Origin: Candidatus Poseidoniaceae archaeon
Lineage (GTDB): Archaea; Thermoplasmatota; Poseidoniia; Poseidoniales; Poseidoniaceae
Assembly (NCBI GenBank): GCA_949373095.1
Contig: CASIBY010000018.1
Coordinates: forward strand, 1 to 64,000
Length of the DNA stretch: 64,000 nucleotides
Direction of reading: 5' to 3'
In this document: piece after piece, positions 1 to 11,102 of the stretch
Numbering within the stretch: the first letter of the stretch is position 1
How the letters are laid out: each line of letters opens with the position of its first letter
Notes under the pieces: model-generated
What the model saw: only the letters and a program-made list of their open reading frames with translations
What the model was told of the DNA's origin: nothing
Databases searched by the model: none
Position numbers and translations under genes: made by a program

Positions 1-408
1 GCCTTAACCATATCGCATTACATCGGGATGATGTTCCTTGGGGTGATGGCTGCGGCCATATTCCGTGTTGATCCAAGAAGCCTTCAATCGGAAAGCATTG
101 AGGGTGTTTTAGGTATAAAAACAGGCTTTTTCATGCAATTCGCCAATGGAAAGGAATGGGCTTTTATCATCATTATTATGAGTAGTTTCATTGAACCTTT
201 AGGAGGTGGGTTCATTGGAATCGGGACCATCATATCCATCACATTAGCCGTATGCCTTACAGCCATGATTGCATGGACAATTCTTGGATCCCGCCTGGAT
301 AATATTTTCTCACATGAAACAAAAGGCCCAATGGTTTTCAAAATCTGCGGAAGCCTGTTGTTCTTACTCTGGATTGCCCTGCTTGCACGCGGTCCTGTCC
401 TTGCTTGA
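1..408 (+). CDS. LysE/RhtB-type transporter, C-terminal part (5' end outside window)
   Basis: Frame is open from base 1 (ALTISHYIGMMF...). Hydrophobic multi-TM protein whose C-terminal pattern resembles the LysE family. Confidence 0.4.
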   Translation, partial: ALTISHYIGMMFLGVMAAAIFRVDPRSLQSESIEGVLGIKTGFFMQFANGKEWAFIIIIMSSFIEPLGGGFIGIGTIISITLAVCLTAMIAWTILGSRLDNIFSHETKGPMVFKICGSLLFLLWIALLARGPVLA

Positions 409-472
409 TAGTTCAAGACATGAGAGACTCAGTAGAAGAGTTGGCCAAAGCATTGCGGCAACCGCCACATTC

Positions 473-1905
473 TCACTTCTTGCCCTTATCCAATTGCCTT
501 GCTTGCTTTGCCCATTCGTCTCGCTTGACTCGGCCAGGGAAGAACTCGATGGCCTTGTTGACTTGAGTTTCAATCTCTGGGGTCATGTTTCCAACTTGTT
601 CAAAGGTGTAAATGCCGAGCGCATTCAATTTCTCTTCGATGAACGGACCAATCCCTTTGATCGTCTGCAGTGAATCCTTCTCTGAAGCACTTGCGACACC
701 GAGCGTTGCGAAATCAATCGATTCTGCCTTCTTAGAAATTCGTTCAAGGTCTTCGGCTTGCTTGAGTGCCTTCTCATCAAGTTTCACGTCCTCACCGAGC
801 AAAATCTTCGCCTGATTGACCCATTGGTCTCGCTTGACACGGCCAGGGAAGAATTCGATGGCTTCGTTGACGTCAGTTTCAAGTTTTGAGGTCATCTTAG
901 AGACTTGCAAGTAGGTGTAGATTCCGAGCGCATTGAGTTTCTCTTCAATGAATGGGCCGATGCCCTTCATGACCTGAAGGTCGTCTTTATCGCTTGCCTT
1001 GGCTGTTCCAAGAATCGCAAAGTCAATCGTTTCCGAGCGTTCTTGAACCCGCTTGAGTTCTTCCTTCTTCTTGACTTCCTTGCTCGCAGGCTTGGCTTCC
1101 TTCTTGGCAGCGGCAGCGGCCTTAGCAGCCTTCTCTTCAGCAGCCTTGGCTTCCTTAGCAGCCTTAGCGTCAGCATCCTTGGCTTCCTTAGCAGCCTTCT
1201 CGTCAGCAGCCTTGGCTTCCTTAGCAGCCTTCTCGTCAGCAGCCTTGGCTTCCTTAGCAGCCTTAGCGTCAGCATCCTTGGCCTTCTCTTCAGCAGCCTT
1301 GGCTCGCTCCTTAGCAGCCTTAGCGTCAGTCAGCCTTTGGCTTCCTTAGCAGCCTTCTCTTCAGCAGCCTTGGCTTCCTTAGCAGCCTTGCTTCAGCATC
1401 CTTGGCTTCTCTTAGCAGCTCTTCTTCCTTGAGCTTTCTTTGCAGCAGCAGCGTGCATCTTCAGCCTTCTTTAGTTCAGTCCTTAGCAGCCTTCTCTTCA
1501 GCCTTCTTAGCGTCGGTTTCTGCTTGAGCAGCAGCGGCAGCTGTCGGCAATGGCTTCTTCAGCCGCTTTTGCTTCTTGTTCAGCCTTGAGGCGCTCTTCT
1601 TCAGCCGCCTTGAGGGCTTCTTCATCGGCCTTGGCTTCTGCTTCAATCATTCCACGTGCTTGCTTGACCCATTCGTCTCGCTGAATTCGGCCCGGATAGT
1701 GTTCAATGGCTTCATTGACATCGTCCTCTGTAGCCTTGTTAAAGTTCGCCAATTGAGCGTAGGTAAAGATTCCAAGAGCGTTGAGTTTCTCTTCGCTGTA
1801 AGGACCTATACCCTTGATGGCCTGGAGGTCGTCTGCGTCTTTCTTCGTGGCCTTACCAATCACGCTCGAAATCAAAGGACTTCTTACGCTTCTTAATGCG
1901 GCTCA
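473..1905 (-). pseudogene. Protein with three helix-hairpin-helix modules and a K/A/E-rich 11-residue repeat region; frameshifted
   Basis: Three modules: AIKGIGPYSEEKLNALGIFTYAQL, MKGIGPFIEEKLNALGIYTYLQV and TIKGIGPFIEEKLNALGIYTFEQV, each followed by the pattern xPGRxxRDxWxxQA. The frame changes within the repeat at ~1330-1510 and near 1865-1880. Possible start MSRIKKRKK at ~1905. Confidence 0.6.
1140..1275 (-). repeat. 33-bp tandem repeat encoding (A/D)-AKAAKEAKAADEK-type 11-residue units
   Basis: Plus-strand units ttggcttccttagcagccttagcgtcagcatcc / ttggcttccttagcagccttctcgtcagcagcc, at least four consecutive 33-bp units, decaying toward 1420. Confidence 0.85.
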
Positions 1906-1919
1906 TGGTCTTCTTCTTC

Positions 1920-4900
1920 TCAGATTCTGCCTTTGATTTCATCCGCCTCTATCGTCACGTCCCAAAGGAAGTAAACGCTGGCCTTGCCGAGTTTGATACG
2001 TGCTTGGTATGTTCCCCCTTCATACGAAGGGAATTCTCGGTCATCAAACTTGAAGTTCAAAACAACTTCTCCGTCCTTGCCAACTGCAAGAACACGAGTT
2101 CCTTCCATACTGAAGGCGGATTCAAACATCTTGAATCGTCCATCGTTCTCTTCATCGTTGAAATCAACCATGTCGATCTTAATGTCGCCCATGTTAGTAA
2201 TCGTGATGCATTCAACACTGGATTCCACCGTTCCGGGTTGGAGTGGTCCAAGCGGTGCGAGGATGAACGGGTCGTCCTCTGTACCTGCCCCTGAAACAAA
2301 GTTTGGTTCAGAGGTAGTGTTTTCAGGCTCAGGGCCATCAGCAAGGAGCACAAGGAGTTGGTCTCTACCTAAGACAAGTGGAACCAGCAAAATGAGGAGG
2401 AGGAATAACAGACATGGGAAACACCACATCCAACTAAAGCCATCATCGTCCTTTTCGTTATTCTTAATGTCCAAACAAACTGTTACCCAGTCGTTTTCTC
2501 CCGAATCCGCATCCATCGGGTCTGAACCACATGTTGTTTCTTGGGAATCTGAAATTCCGTCGTTATCGTCGTCCAAATCTGCAGTTAGATTGCCAATGTA
2601 ACCGACAGGTAACTCGTCGGGTAAACTGTCGTTATCGGTGTCGTTGAACACGGTCATTGAGATGGCAAAGGATTGGTTGAAGTTGCTGTTGCTTGCCCAA
2701 ATGGTGAAGTTGAGTGTCTCGGTTCCATTCACTGGAGTTCCTCTGATGCTTCCGTCCAACATAGGCGTCACGAGCAGGGCTCCATCCGAAGGTCAGGCCT
2801 TCGGGGAGTTCGCCACTGATGCTCCACATGACGACATCACCTGTCGCCCGTTACATTGGGCAGGAACGGTTCCATCGTTTGATTGGCAAAGAGGTCAACA
2901 AATTGCGTAGGATAGTTCAATGTAAACGGCAAGTCAAGGTAATCGTCAAGCGCGTCGCACAAGCCATCTCCATCAGTATCCGCTGGCATGCTGGTATCCA
3001 ATATTGGATTTGAACCACAAAGGGTCTCGTTAACATCCGACCACGTATCGTCGTCATCGTCAAGGTCCTCAACAAGTGGAGGGACGCTGGTTGATGCTCC
3101 AAGCAAGCGGTCAGGCATGCCATCACCATCGGTGTCTTGGGCACCTGCTGCGTCAAGTGGGAAGGCGTCCGGTCCAGCGATACAGACGCCGTTGGCTGGC
3201 GCTTCAGGTCCGTCGCAAACGCCGTCGCCGTCAGTATCGGCATTGCCAGCCATCAGAGCCGAGCGGTTCGCCGAGTTCAGCGATGTTGGCTATGCCGTCA
3301 CCGTCCATGTCGGGGTCGAGAGCATCGCAGATACCGTCGCCGTCCAAATCGTTGGGCATGTCGGTTGCATCGGTTGAATTGGTTAAACAATCAATTTCTG
3401 TAATGTCAAGGAAGCCGTCGTTATCGTCGTCATCGTCAGCGATCAAGCCGCCCGGACCGTCAGGGTCCTCGTCGGGATAGGCATCGCCATCGGTGTTGAC
3501 TGGCAGGAGTGGGTCGAGCGGTGAAGAATCAGGCCCTGCAGTAGCACGAGCCGTCACCGGTGCCGTTGCCGTCACAGAACCCATCACCGTCGGTGTCAGG
3601 GTTGCGTGGGTCGGTACCAATGATGCTCTCGTTGGTGTCCGACATACCGTCGTTGTCGTCGTCTTCGTCCTCAATGAGGGTGTAAGGCTCAACGCCGGTG
3701 TCCGGATAGTCTTCAGGGAGTTGGTCGGGCATTCCGTCGCCGTCGTAGTCCTCCAAGACTTCGAGCCAGAAGGTGGCCTCAATCGAGAACGCGGGGTCGG
3801 TTGTGTTTGCCCAAATCGTGTAGGTCGTGTTGGTCCATTGATTCGGTCGGCGTACCACTGATGATGCCGGTTGCAGCATCAAAGATGAGCCCTTCAGGCA
3901 GGTCGGGGAAACTTCCCACGTATGCACCAGGTACTGCGTTTGGTGGGTTGATTGGTGTTGTCTCAGTGTTGTTGACAAGAACGGTTGGGCCGAGCGGGCC
4001 AGTTCCAACTGGGTTGGAATCCGGACCAGCCAAACAGACTGGTGGAACAGCGTTGGGTCCGTCGCAGATGCCGTCACCGTCGGTGTCAGGGTTCAAGGAA
4101 TCCGTACCCAGGTCGCCCGTACCGTTGTAGATTCCAGTTCCGGTTTCTGAAAGGTCAGAAGCACCGTCACCGTCGTCGTCCAAATCTTCCACCAGTTCGC
4201 CCTCACCCGGATAGTCGTCGGGCAGTTCGTTGGGCAAACCGTCACGGTCGGTGTCTTCCAAAATTTGCAAGTTGAAATCGAAGGTGATCGATGCAGTATC
4301 GGTGATGCCGTACATCGTGTAGGTGATGTTCCACGTCACTTCGGTCGGTGTACCGCTGATGATACCACTGACCGGGTCGATGTTCAATGCCATCAGGCAA
4401 GTCTGGAGAGATACTCCATGCTGCACCAGGCAGTTGATACGGAGGCACGAGGCTGCTGAACAAGTTGTGATTGTTCAAGCCGTAAACGACGCCTTCAGCA
4501 GCTTCGCCTAAGCGGTGTATCGTCAGGTCCAGCAACGCAGATGAGGTTGCCTTGAACGTCATAGACAGCGTTCGGTCCGTCGCAAATACCGTCGTTATCG
4601 GTGTCTGGGTCAAGCGGGTCGGTTCCCGTGTCAGTGCTGCTGTTGTAGATGCCCGTGTTGGTTTCATTGACGTCATCAAGACCGTCACCGTCATCGTCCA
4701 AGTCCTCAACCAAAGCAGGGTCGCTGTTTGAAGGAGGATTGAGCGTGTCTGGGTTGCCGTCACCGTCTGTATCGGTGTCGCCAGCGGGGTCAAGCGGGAA
4801 AGCGTCAGGGCCAGCAACGCAGTCCGGTGGCGAAGCCACTGGTCCGTCGCACATGCCGTCGCCGTCTGTGTCAGGGTTGAGTGGATTGGTACCAATCTCT

Positions 4901-7900
4901 GATTCATTGGTGTCGGAAAGTCCGTCGTTATCATCGTCAGTGTCTTCCACAAGGCCTGGTGCATCAGGGTTGGTTGGATCATAATCGCCGGGCAATTCGT
5001 TGGGCAATCCGTCGCCGTCGCTGTCTTCCAAGATTTCAATCGTGAAGTTCCACGACAGAGAATCACCGTTGGAGTTGTTCGACCACATGGTGTAGGTGGT
5101 GTTGGTGATGGTTTCGGTAGCTGTACCGGTGATTTCACCGGTTGCGGGGTCAAGAGACAGGGTTGCTGGCAAGTCTGGTGAAATCTCGTAGGTTCCACCG
5201 CTTACTGCCAAGTATGGAGCAAGCGTTGAGATGACGGTGTTGTTGACGGCAACCAAGGTTGGCGGGAAACTTTCACCGTTCGGATCGCTGTCTGGACCTG
5301 CAACACAGATTGGAGGTACTGCATTTGGGCCGTCGCAAATTCCATCACCGTCGGTGTCTGGATTCAATGGGTCAGTACCCGTATTCGTGGCGTCAATGTA
5401 GGTTCCAGTGTCAGTCTCGACAGAATCGGCAAGCCGTCAGCGTCGTCATCATCGTCAGCAACAAGACCTGGCGTTGGTTGGTCGGCTGCATTGTAATCGC
5501 TTGGCAGATCGTTTGGTAGTCCATCGCCGTCGTAATCTGCGAGACTCTGCAGGTTGAACGTGAAGGTCTCGGTAGCACTGCCGTTATGGGTTGCTGTTAC
5601 CGTAATGGTAGCATTCGCAAAGGTTCCGTTGACCGTTCCAGTAATTTCACCAGTTGAGGCATCAATCGTGAGGTTTCCTGGCAAGTTTGCCGAAGCCGTC
5701 CACGTAGTGGTACCGTTGTTGAACGGTGGATGGAAGCCAATGGCATCGATGGCTTGGTTCTCAACGACCGTGTGTGCATTGTCCGTATCGACACTGAAGT
5801 ACAACTGGTGCGTTGTTGAATAATTGCTCTGATTAGCATAAACTGTGTAGGTCTGATTGTTGGCATAAACCGAAGGTGTTCCACTGATGACGCCGTTCGA
5901 GATGCTCATTCCTGCAGGTAATGCAGGGTCGGTTTCCCATGAAACGGGTGGTGGGGTGTTGAGGATGATGTTGGCAGGGTCTAAAGCCCACAATTCCTTT
6001 CCAGATCCCACGTTAGGTTGGTTGGGTATGTCGGTGGCTCGGAAATAGAGGATATTGTCAACGGTTATGAGTTCACTAGGATCGCTACTACTTCCACTGC
6101 TGATCTCCTGGACCATCACCGTACCATTGGCTGTTCCATCGCTCTTGAACAATTCAGTACCTACTCCCGATCCGCCGTGGGCTGAGAAATAAACGGTGTT
6201 GCCAACGGCTGTGAGGTATTGGGGAGAACTGCTGTCACTTCCACTGCGGATGTCCTTGACCATCATTGTGCCGTTGGCTGTTCCATCGCTCTTCCACAAT
6301 TCCCATCCGTTGGTTCCGTCGTTGGCTCGGAAATAGAGGGTGTTGCCGACGGCTGTGAGGTAGGAATTAGAATCAATAAGGGGGAGAGATCCGCTGGAGC
6401 CGACCATCATTGTGCCATTGGCTGTTCCATCGCTCTTCCACAACATGTTGAGGAGGGTTCCGTCGGTGGCTTTGAAATAGAGGGTGTTGCCAATGGCTTT
6501 GAAATAGTTAGGATAACTGTTGCCACTTCCGCTGTTGATGTCCATCATCACCGTGCCTGAGGCTGTTCCATCGCTCTTCCACAATTCGGTTCCATTGGTT
6601 CCGTCGCTGGCTGCGAAATAGAGGGTGTTGCCAAAGGCTGTGAGATAACTGGGAGAACTGCTGCTACTTCCGCTGTTGATGTCCTTGATCATCACCGTGC
6701 CTGCGGCTGTTCCATCGCTCTTCCACAATTCGGTTCCGTTGGTTCCGTCGGTGGCTGAGAAATAGAGGGTGTTGCCAACGGCTGTGAGGTAGGAGGGAAC
6801 AATTTGAACACTTCCGCTGTTGATGTCCTTGACCATCACCGTGCCTGAGGCTGTTCCGTCGCTCTTCCACAATTCCCATCCGTTGGTTCCGTCGTTGGCT
6901 GCGAAATAGAGGGTGTTGCCAACGGCTGTGAGGTGGGTGGGATCACTGCTGCCACTTCCGCTGTTGATGTCCTTAACCATTACCGTGCCTGCGGCTGTTC
7001 CATCGCTCTTCCACAATTCGTATCCGTTGGTTCCATCGGTGGCTTCGAAATAAAGGGTGTTGCCAACAGCTGTGAGGTGGTTAGGCCAACCGCTGTCACT
7101 TCCGCTGTTGATATCCTTGACCAGCACCGTGCCTGAGGCAGTTCCATCGCTCTTCCACAATTCGTATCCGTTGGTTCCGTCTATGGCTCGGAAATAGAGA
7201 ATGTTGCCAACGGCTGTGAGGAAATAGGGACTACCTTCGGCAGCTCCGCTGTAGATGTCCTTGACCATCCAAGCAGTACCGTTGCCGTTGTACAGGGTTC
7301 CGTTACCCGCTTGTGAAGTGTAGTTGAGCGTGATCGGGCCCATAGCTTCACCAAGATTGAGATGCGCACCTTCCACCGTTGAGGTGATGGTTGCGAACGG
7401 TGAGGTGGAGAGCCATACGGTCGTCTGGAATGTTGTTGAATTGATGACCGCCGTAACCGTGTAGGTTGCATTGCTTGTCGTGACTGTTGGTGTACCGCTG
7501 ATGGTGCACGTGCTGCTGTCGATGTTCAAGCCGTTTGGTAGGCTTGGAGAAGCAACACAACTTGTTGCATTGGTGACGTTGGTCATGCCGCTGCCTGAGC
7601 CGCTGCCTGAGCCGCCGCTGCCTGAGCCGCTGCTCAGTGAGGTGATTTCACTTGGTTGAAGAGCCCACAGTTCGTAGCCGCTGCTTCCATCACTCGCATC
7701 GAAGTAGAGCGTATCACCGACGAAGTATCTCCATGTGTTGTCCGGGTTTACTGTTGCCAGTCCCGCTGTCGATATCAGCCACCTGCCAAGTTGAGGCGTT
7801 TGAGGTATCATGAGCCCACAGTTCCCAGCCGCTGCTTCCATCATCGCACTCGAAGTAGAGCGTATCACCGACGAGTATCTCCATGCCGTAATATCCGGGG

Positions 7901-10900
7901 TTACTGGTGCCAGATCCGCTGTAGATATCAGCCACCTGCCAAGTTGAGGCGTTTGAGGTATCATGTGCCCACAGTTCGTGGCCGCTGCTTCCATCATTCG
8001 CACTGAAGTAGAGCGTATCACCGACGAGTATCGCGTCCATGTAATGTCCGGGGTTACTGTGGCCACTTCCGCTGCGGATATCAGCCACCCGCCAAGTTGA
8101 GGCGTTTGAGGTATCATGAGCCCACAGTTCTGTGCCGCTGCTTCCATCATACGCACTGAAGTAGAGCGTATCACCGACGAGTATCTCCATACCTACTGCT
8201 CCGGGGTTACTGCTGCTAGATCCGCTCCAGATATCAGCCACCTGCCAAGTTGAGGCGTTTGAGGTATCATGAGCCCACAGTTCCCGGCCGCTGCTTCCAT
8301 CACTCGCATCGAAGTAGAGCGTATCACCGACGAGTAGTTCCATGTAAAGTCCGGGGTTACTGCTGCCAGTCCCGCTGCGGATCTCAGCCACCCGCCAAGT
8401 TGAGGCGTTTGAGGTATCATGAGCCCACAGTTCGTGGCCGCTGCTTCCATCACTCGCACTGAAGTAGAGCGTATCACCGACTAAGATCTCCATGTATTGT
8501 CCGGGGTTACTGCTGGCAGCCCCGCTGTTGATATCAGCCACCCGCCAAGTTGAAGCGTTTGAGGTATCATGAGCCCACAGTTCGTGGCTGCTGAAAAAAT
8601 CATACGCACTGAAGTAGAGCGTATCACCGACTAAGATCTCCATGTATTGTCCGGGGTTACTGCTGCCACTGCTGTGGATATCAGCCACCCGCCAAGTTGA
8701 GGCGTTTGAGGTATCATGAGCCCACAGTTCTGTGCCGCTGCTTCCAACAGTCGCATCGAAATAGAGCGTATCACCGACTAAGATCTCCATGTATTGTCCG
8801 GGGTTACTGTTGCCACTGCTGTGGATATCAGCCACCCGCCAAGTTGAGGCGTTTGAGGTATCATGAGCCCACAGTTCTGTGCCGCTGCTTGCATCATACG
8901 CATCGAAGTAGAGCGTATCACCGACTAAGATCTCCATGTGATATCCGGGGTTACTACTGGTACTACCGCTGAAGATGTTAGCCACCTGCCATGTTGTTCC
9001 GTTGCCGTTGGTTGTGGTGCCTGAGCCGCTGCCTGAGCCGCTGCCTGAGCCGCTCGCCGCACTGGCGTTGTATTGGAAGGTGATGTTGGTCATGGCCTCA
9101 TCGATGATGAGATCTGCACCTTCGACGCTTGATGTGAGTTGTTGGTATGCGCTTGAGAGCCAAATGGTGGTCTGGAAGGTCACGCTGTTGATGACCGCCG
9201 TAACCGTGTAGGTTGCATTGCTTGTCGTGACTGTTGGTGTACCGCTGATGGTGCACGTGCTGCTGTCGATGTTCAAGCCGTTTGGTAGGCTTGGAGAAGC
9301 AACACAACTTGTTGCATTGGTGAGATTGGTCATGCCGCCGCTTGAGCCGCCGCTGCCTGAGCCGCTGCTCAGTGAGGTGATTTCACCTGGTTGATGAGCC
9401 CACAGTTCCTTGTCGCCGCTTCTGTACTGCGCATCGAAGTAGAGCGTATCACCGACGAGTATCGACATGTATAGTCCGGGGTTACTGTTGTAAGTGCCAC
9501 TATAGATTTCAGCCACCTGCCAAGTTGAGGCGTTTGAGGTATCATGAGCCCACAGTTCCATGCCGCTGCTTCCATCAATCGCATCGAAGTAGAGCGTATC
9601 ACCGACGAGTATCAACATGAATTGTCCGGGGTTACTGTTGCCAGATCCGCTGTAGATATCAGCCACCCGCCAAGTTGAGGCGTTTGAGGTATCATGAGCC
9701 CACAGTTCGTAGCCGCTGCTTCCATCATCCGCACTGAAGTAGAGCGTATCACCGACTAAGGTCTCCATGTATTGTGTGGGGTTACTGTGGCCACTTCCGC
9801 TGCGGATATCAGCCACTCGCCAAGTTGAGGCGTTTGAGGTATCATGAGCCCACAGTTCGTGGCCGCTGCTTGCATCATACGCATCGAAGTAGAGCGTATC
9901 ACCGACCAATATCGCCATTCTATATCCGGGGTAACTGTCGCCAGATCCGCTGTCGATATCAGCCACCCGCCAAGTTGAGGCGTTTGAGGTATCATGAGCC
10001 CACAGTTCTTTGCCGCTGCTTCCATCATCCGCATCGAAGTAGAGCGTATCACCGACGAGTATCGACATGTGTTGTCCGGGGTAACTGCTGTCAGCACCGC
10101 TGCGGATATCAGCCACCTGCCATGTTGAGGAGTTTGAGGTATCATGAGCCCACAGTTCATAGCCGCTGCTTCCATCAGTCGCATCGAAGTAGAGCGTATC
10201 ACCGACGAGTATCGTCATGTGTTGTCCGGGGCTACTACCGGTACTCCCGCTAATATCAGCCACCCGCCAAGTTGAGGCGTTTGAGGTATCATGAGCCCAC
10301 AGTTCTGTGCCGCTGCTTACATCATACGCACTGAAGTAGAGCGTATCACCGACGAGTATCGACATGTCAGATCCGGGGACACTGGCCTCAACACCGCTGT
10401 TGATATCAGCCACCCGCCAAGTTGAGGCGTTTGAGGTGTCATGAGCCCACAGTTCTGTGCCCCTGCTTCCTTCATACGCACTGAAGTAGAGCGTATCACC
10501 GACGAGTATCGACATGTATTGTCCGGGCCAACTGGTGCCACCCCCGCTCTTGATATCAGCCACCTGCCAAGTTGAGGCGTTTGAGGTATCATGAGCCCAC
10601 AGTTCTGTGCCACTGCTTCCATCATTCGCACTGAAGTAGAGCGTATCACCGACGAGTATCTCCATGAATGATCCGGAGAGACTGCCGATAGATCCGCTGT
10701 TGATATCAGCCACCTGCCATGTTGTTCCGTTGCCGTTGGTTGTGGTGCCTGAGCCGCTGCCTGAGCCGCTACCAGAGCCGCTTGCTGCACTGGCGTTGTA
10801 TTGGAATGTGATGTTGGTCATGGCCTCATCGATGAAGAGATCTGCACCTTCGACGCTTGCGGTGAAGTTGCTTGCGCCCGAGCCTCCCGTTTCGAGAACG

Positions 10901-11037
10901 TCGGTGCTCTGGTCAAGTGTTTCTTCGTCGTTTTTCCATGCGTTCATGGATTCAAGATACCCCACTTGGGTCATCATCATCATCAAAAGCGAGAGGACGA
11001 CGGCTCGGTTGAAATTCGCATGGCGTGCACCGGACAT
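1920..11037 (-). CDS. Giant secreted/anchored surface protein: N-terminal signal-like segment, three blocks of ELWxxDGT/ELWAHDTSN repeats, He_PIG-like Ig domains, TSP3 calcium-binding repeats, C-terminal TM and cytoplasmic domain (frame interrupted about nine times)
   Basis: Contiguous same-strand ORFs 7714-11037, 5364-8174, 4495-5367, 4242-5198, 3779-4426, 3529-4077, 3231-3782, 2837-3253, 2632-2829 and 1920-2771. Domain sequence continues across each junction in a shifted frame. TSP3 motif DTDGDGxCDGP; TM WMWCFPCLLFLLLILLVPLVL. Confidence 0.7.
5980..7270 (-). repeat. Block of nine ~48-aa ELWKSDGTxxGTxxVKDI repeats
   Basis: Nine ELW/MLW/ELF-type unit ends, with LTAVGNTLYFxAxDGTNG spacing, counted in ORF 5364-8174. 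Confidence 0.85.
7441..7576 (-). repeat. 136-bp perfect direct repeat, copy A (He_PIG-like domain); copy B at 9188-9323
   Basis: Both copies read ttgatgaccgccgtaaccgtgtagg...gcaacacaacttgttgcattggtga, compared base by base. Confidence 0.9.
7640..8990 (-). repeat. Block of nine ~50-aa (~150 bp) ELWAHDTSNASTWxVADI repeats
   Basis: Eight gtatcatg(a/t)gcccacag sites plus a terminal ELWALQPSE unit. Confidence 0.85.
9188..9323 (-). repeat. 136-bp perfect direct repeat, copy B
   Basis: Identical to 7441-7576. Confidence 0.9.
9390..10710 (-). repeat. Block of nine ~50-aa (~150 bp) ELWAHDTSNASTWxVADI repeats
   Basis: Eight g(t)atcatgagcccacag sites plus a terminal KELWAHQPGE unit. Confidence 0.85.
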
Positions 11038-11102
11038 AGGTCTGCATCAGCATGCGCGTAAAATCCCCTTCACCGTTTATGATAGGTCTGTGGGCTCAAC
11101 AT

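Noticed and set aside
967-1349. ORFs 967-1275 (-), 905-1432 (+) and 1053-1349 (+), Arg/Leu- or Ala/Ser/Leu-rich
   Set aside because: Alternative-frame shadows of the 33-bp K/A/E repeat; no independent coding signal.
1920-8174. Programmed ribosomal frameshifting in the giant gene
   Set aside because: About nine shifts of differing direction without common slippery motifs; error or mutation is simpler.
7656-10253. Plus-strand ORFs rich in RRLRYHEPTV / HRSRAYHRR
   Set aside because: Antisense translation of the ELWAHDTSN repeats.
7640-10710. Regularly spaced ~150-bp repeats that superficially resemble an array (CRISPR-like)
   Set aside because: The repeats and the intervening sequence are continuously coding as 50-aa protein units; there are no unique spacers or cas genes.
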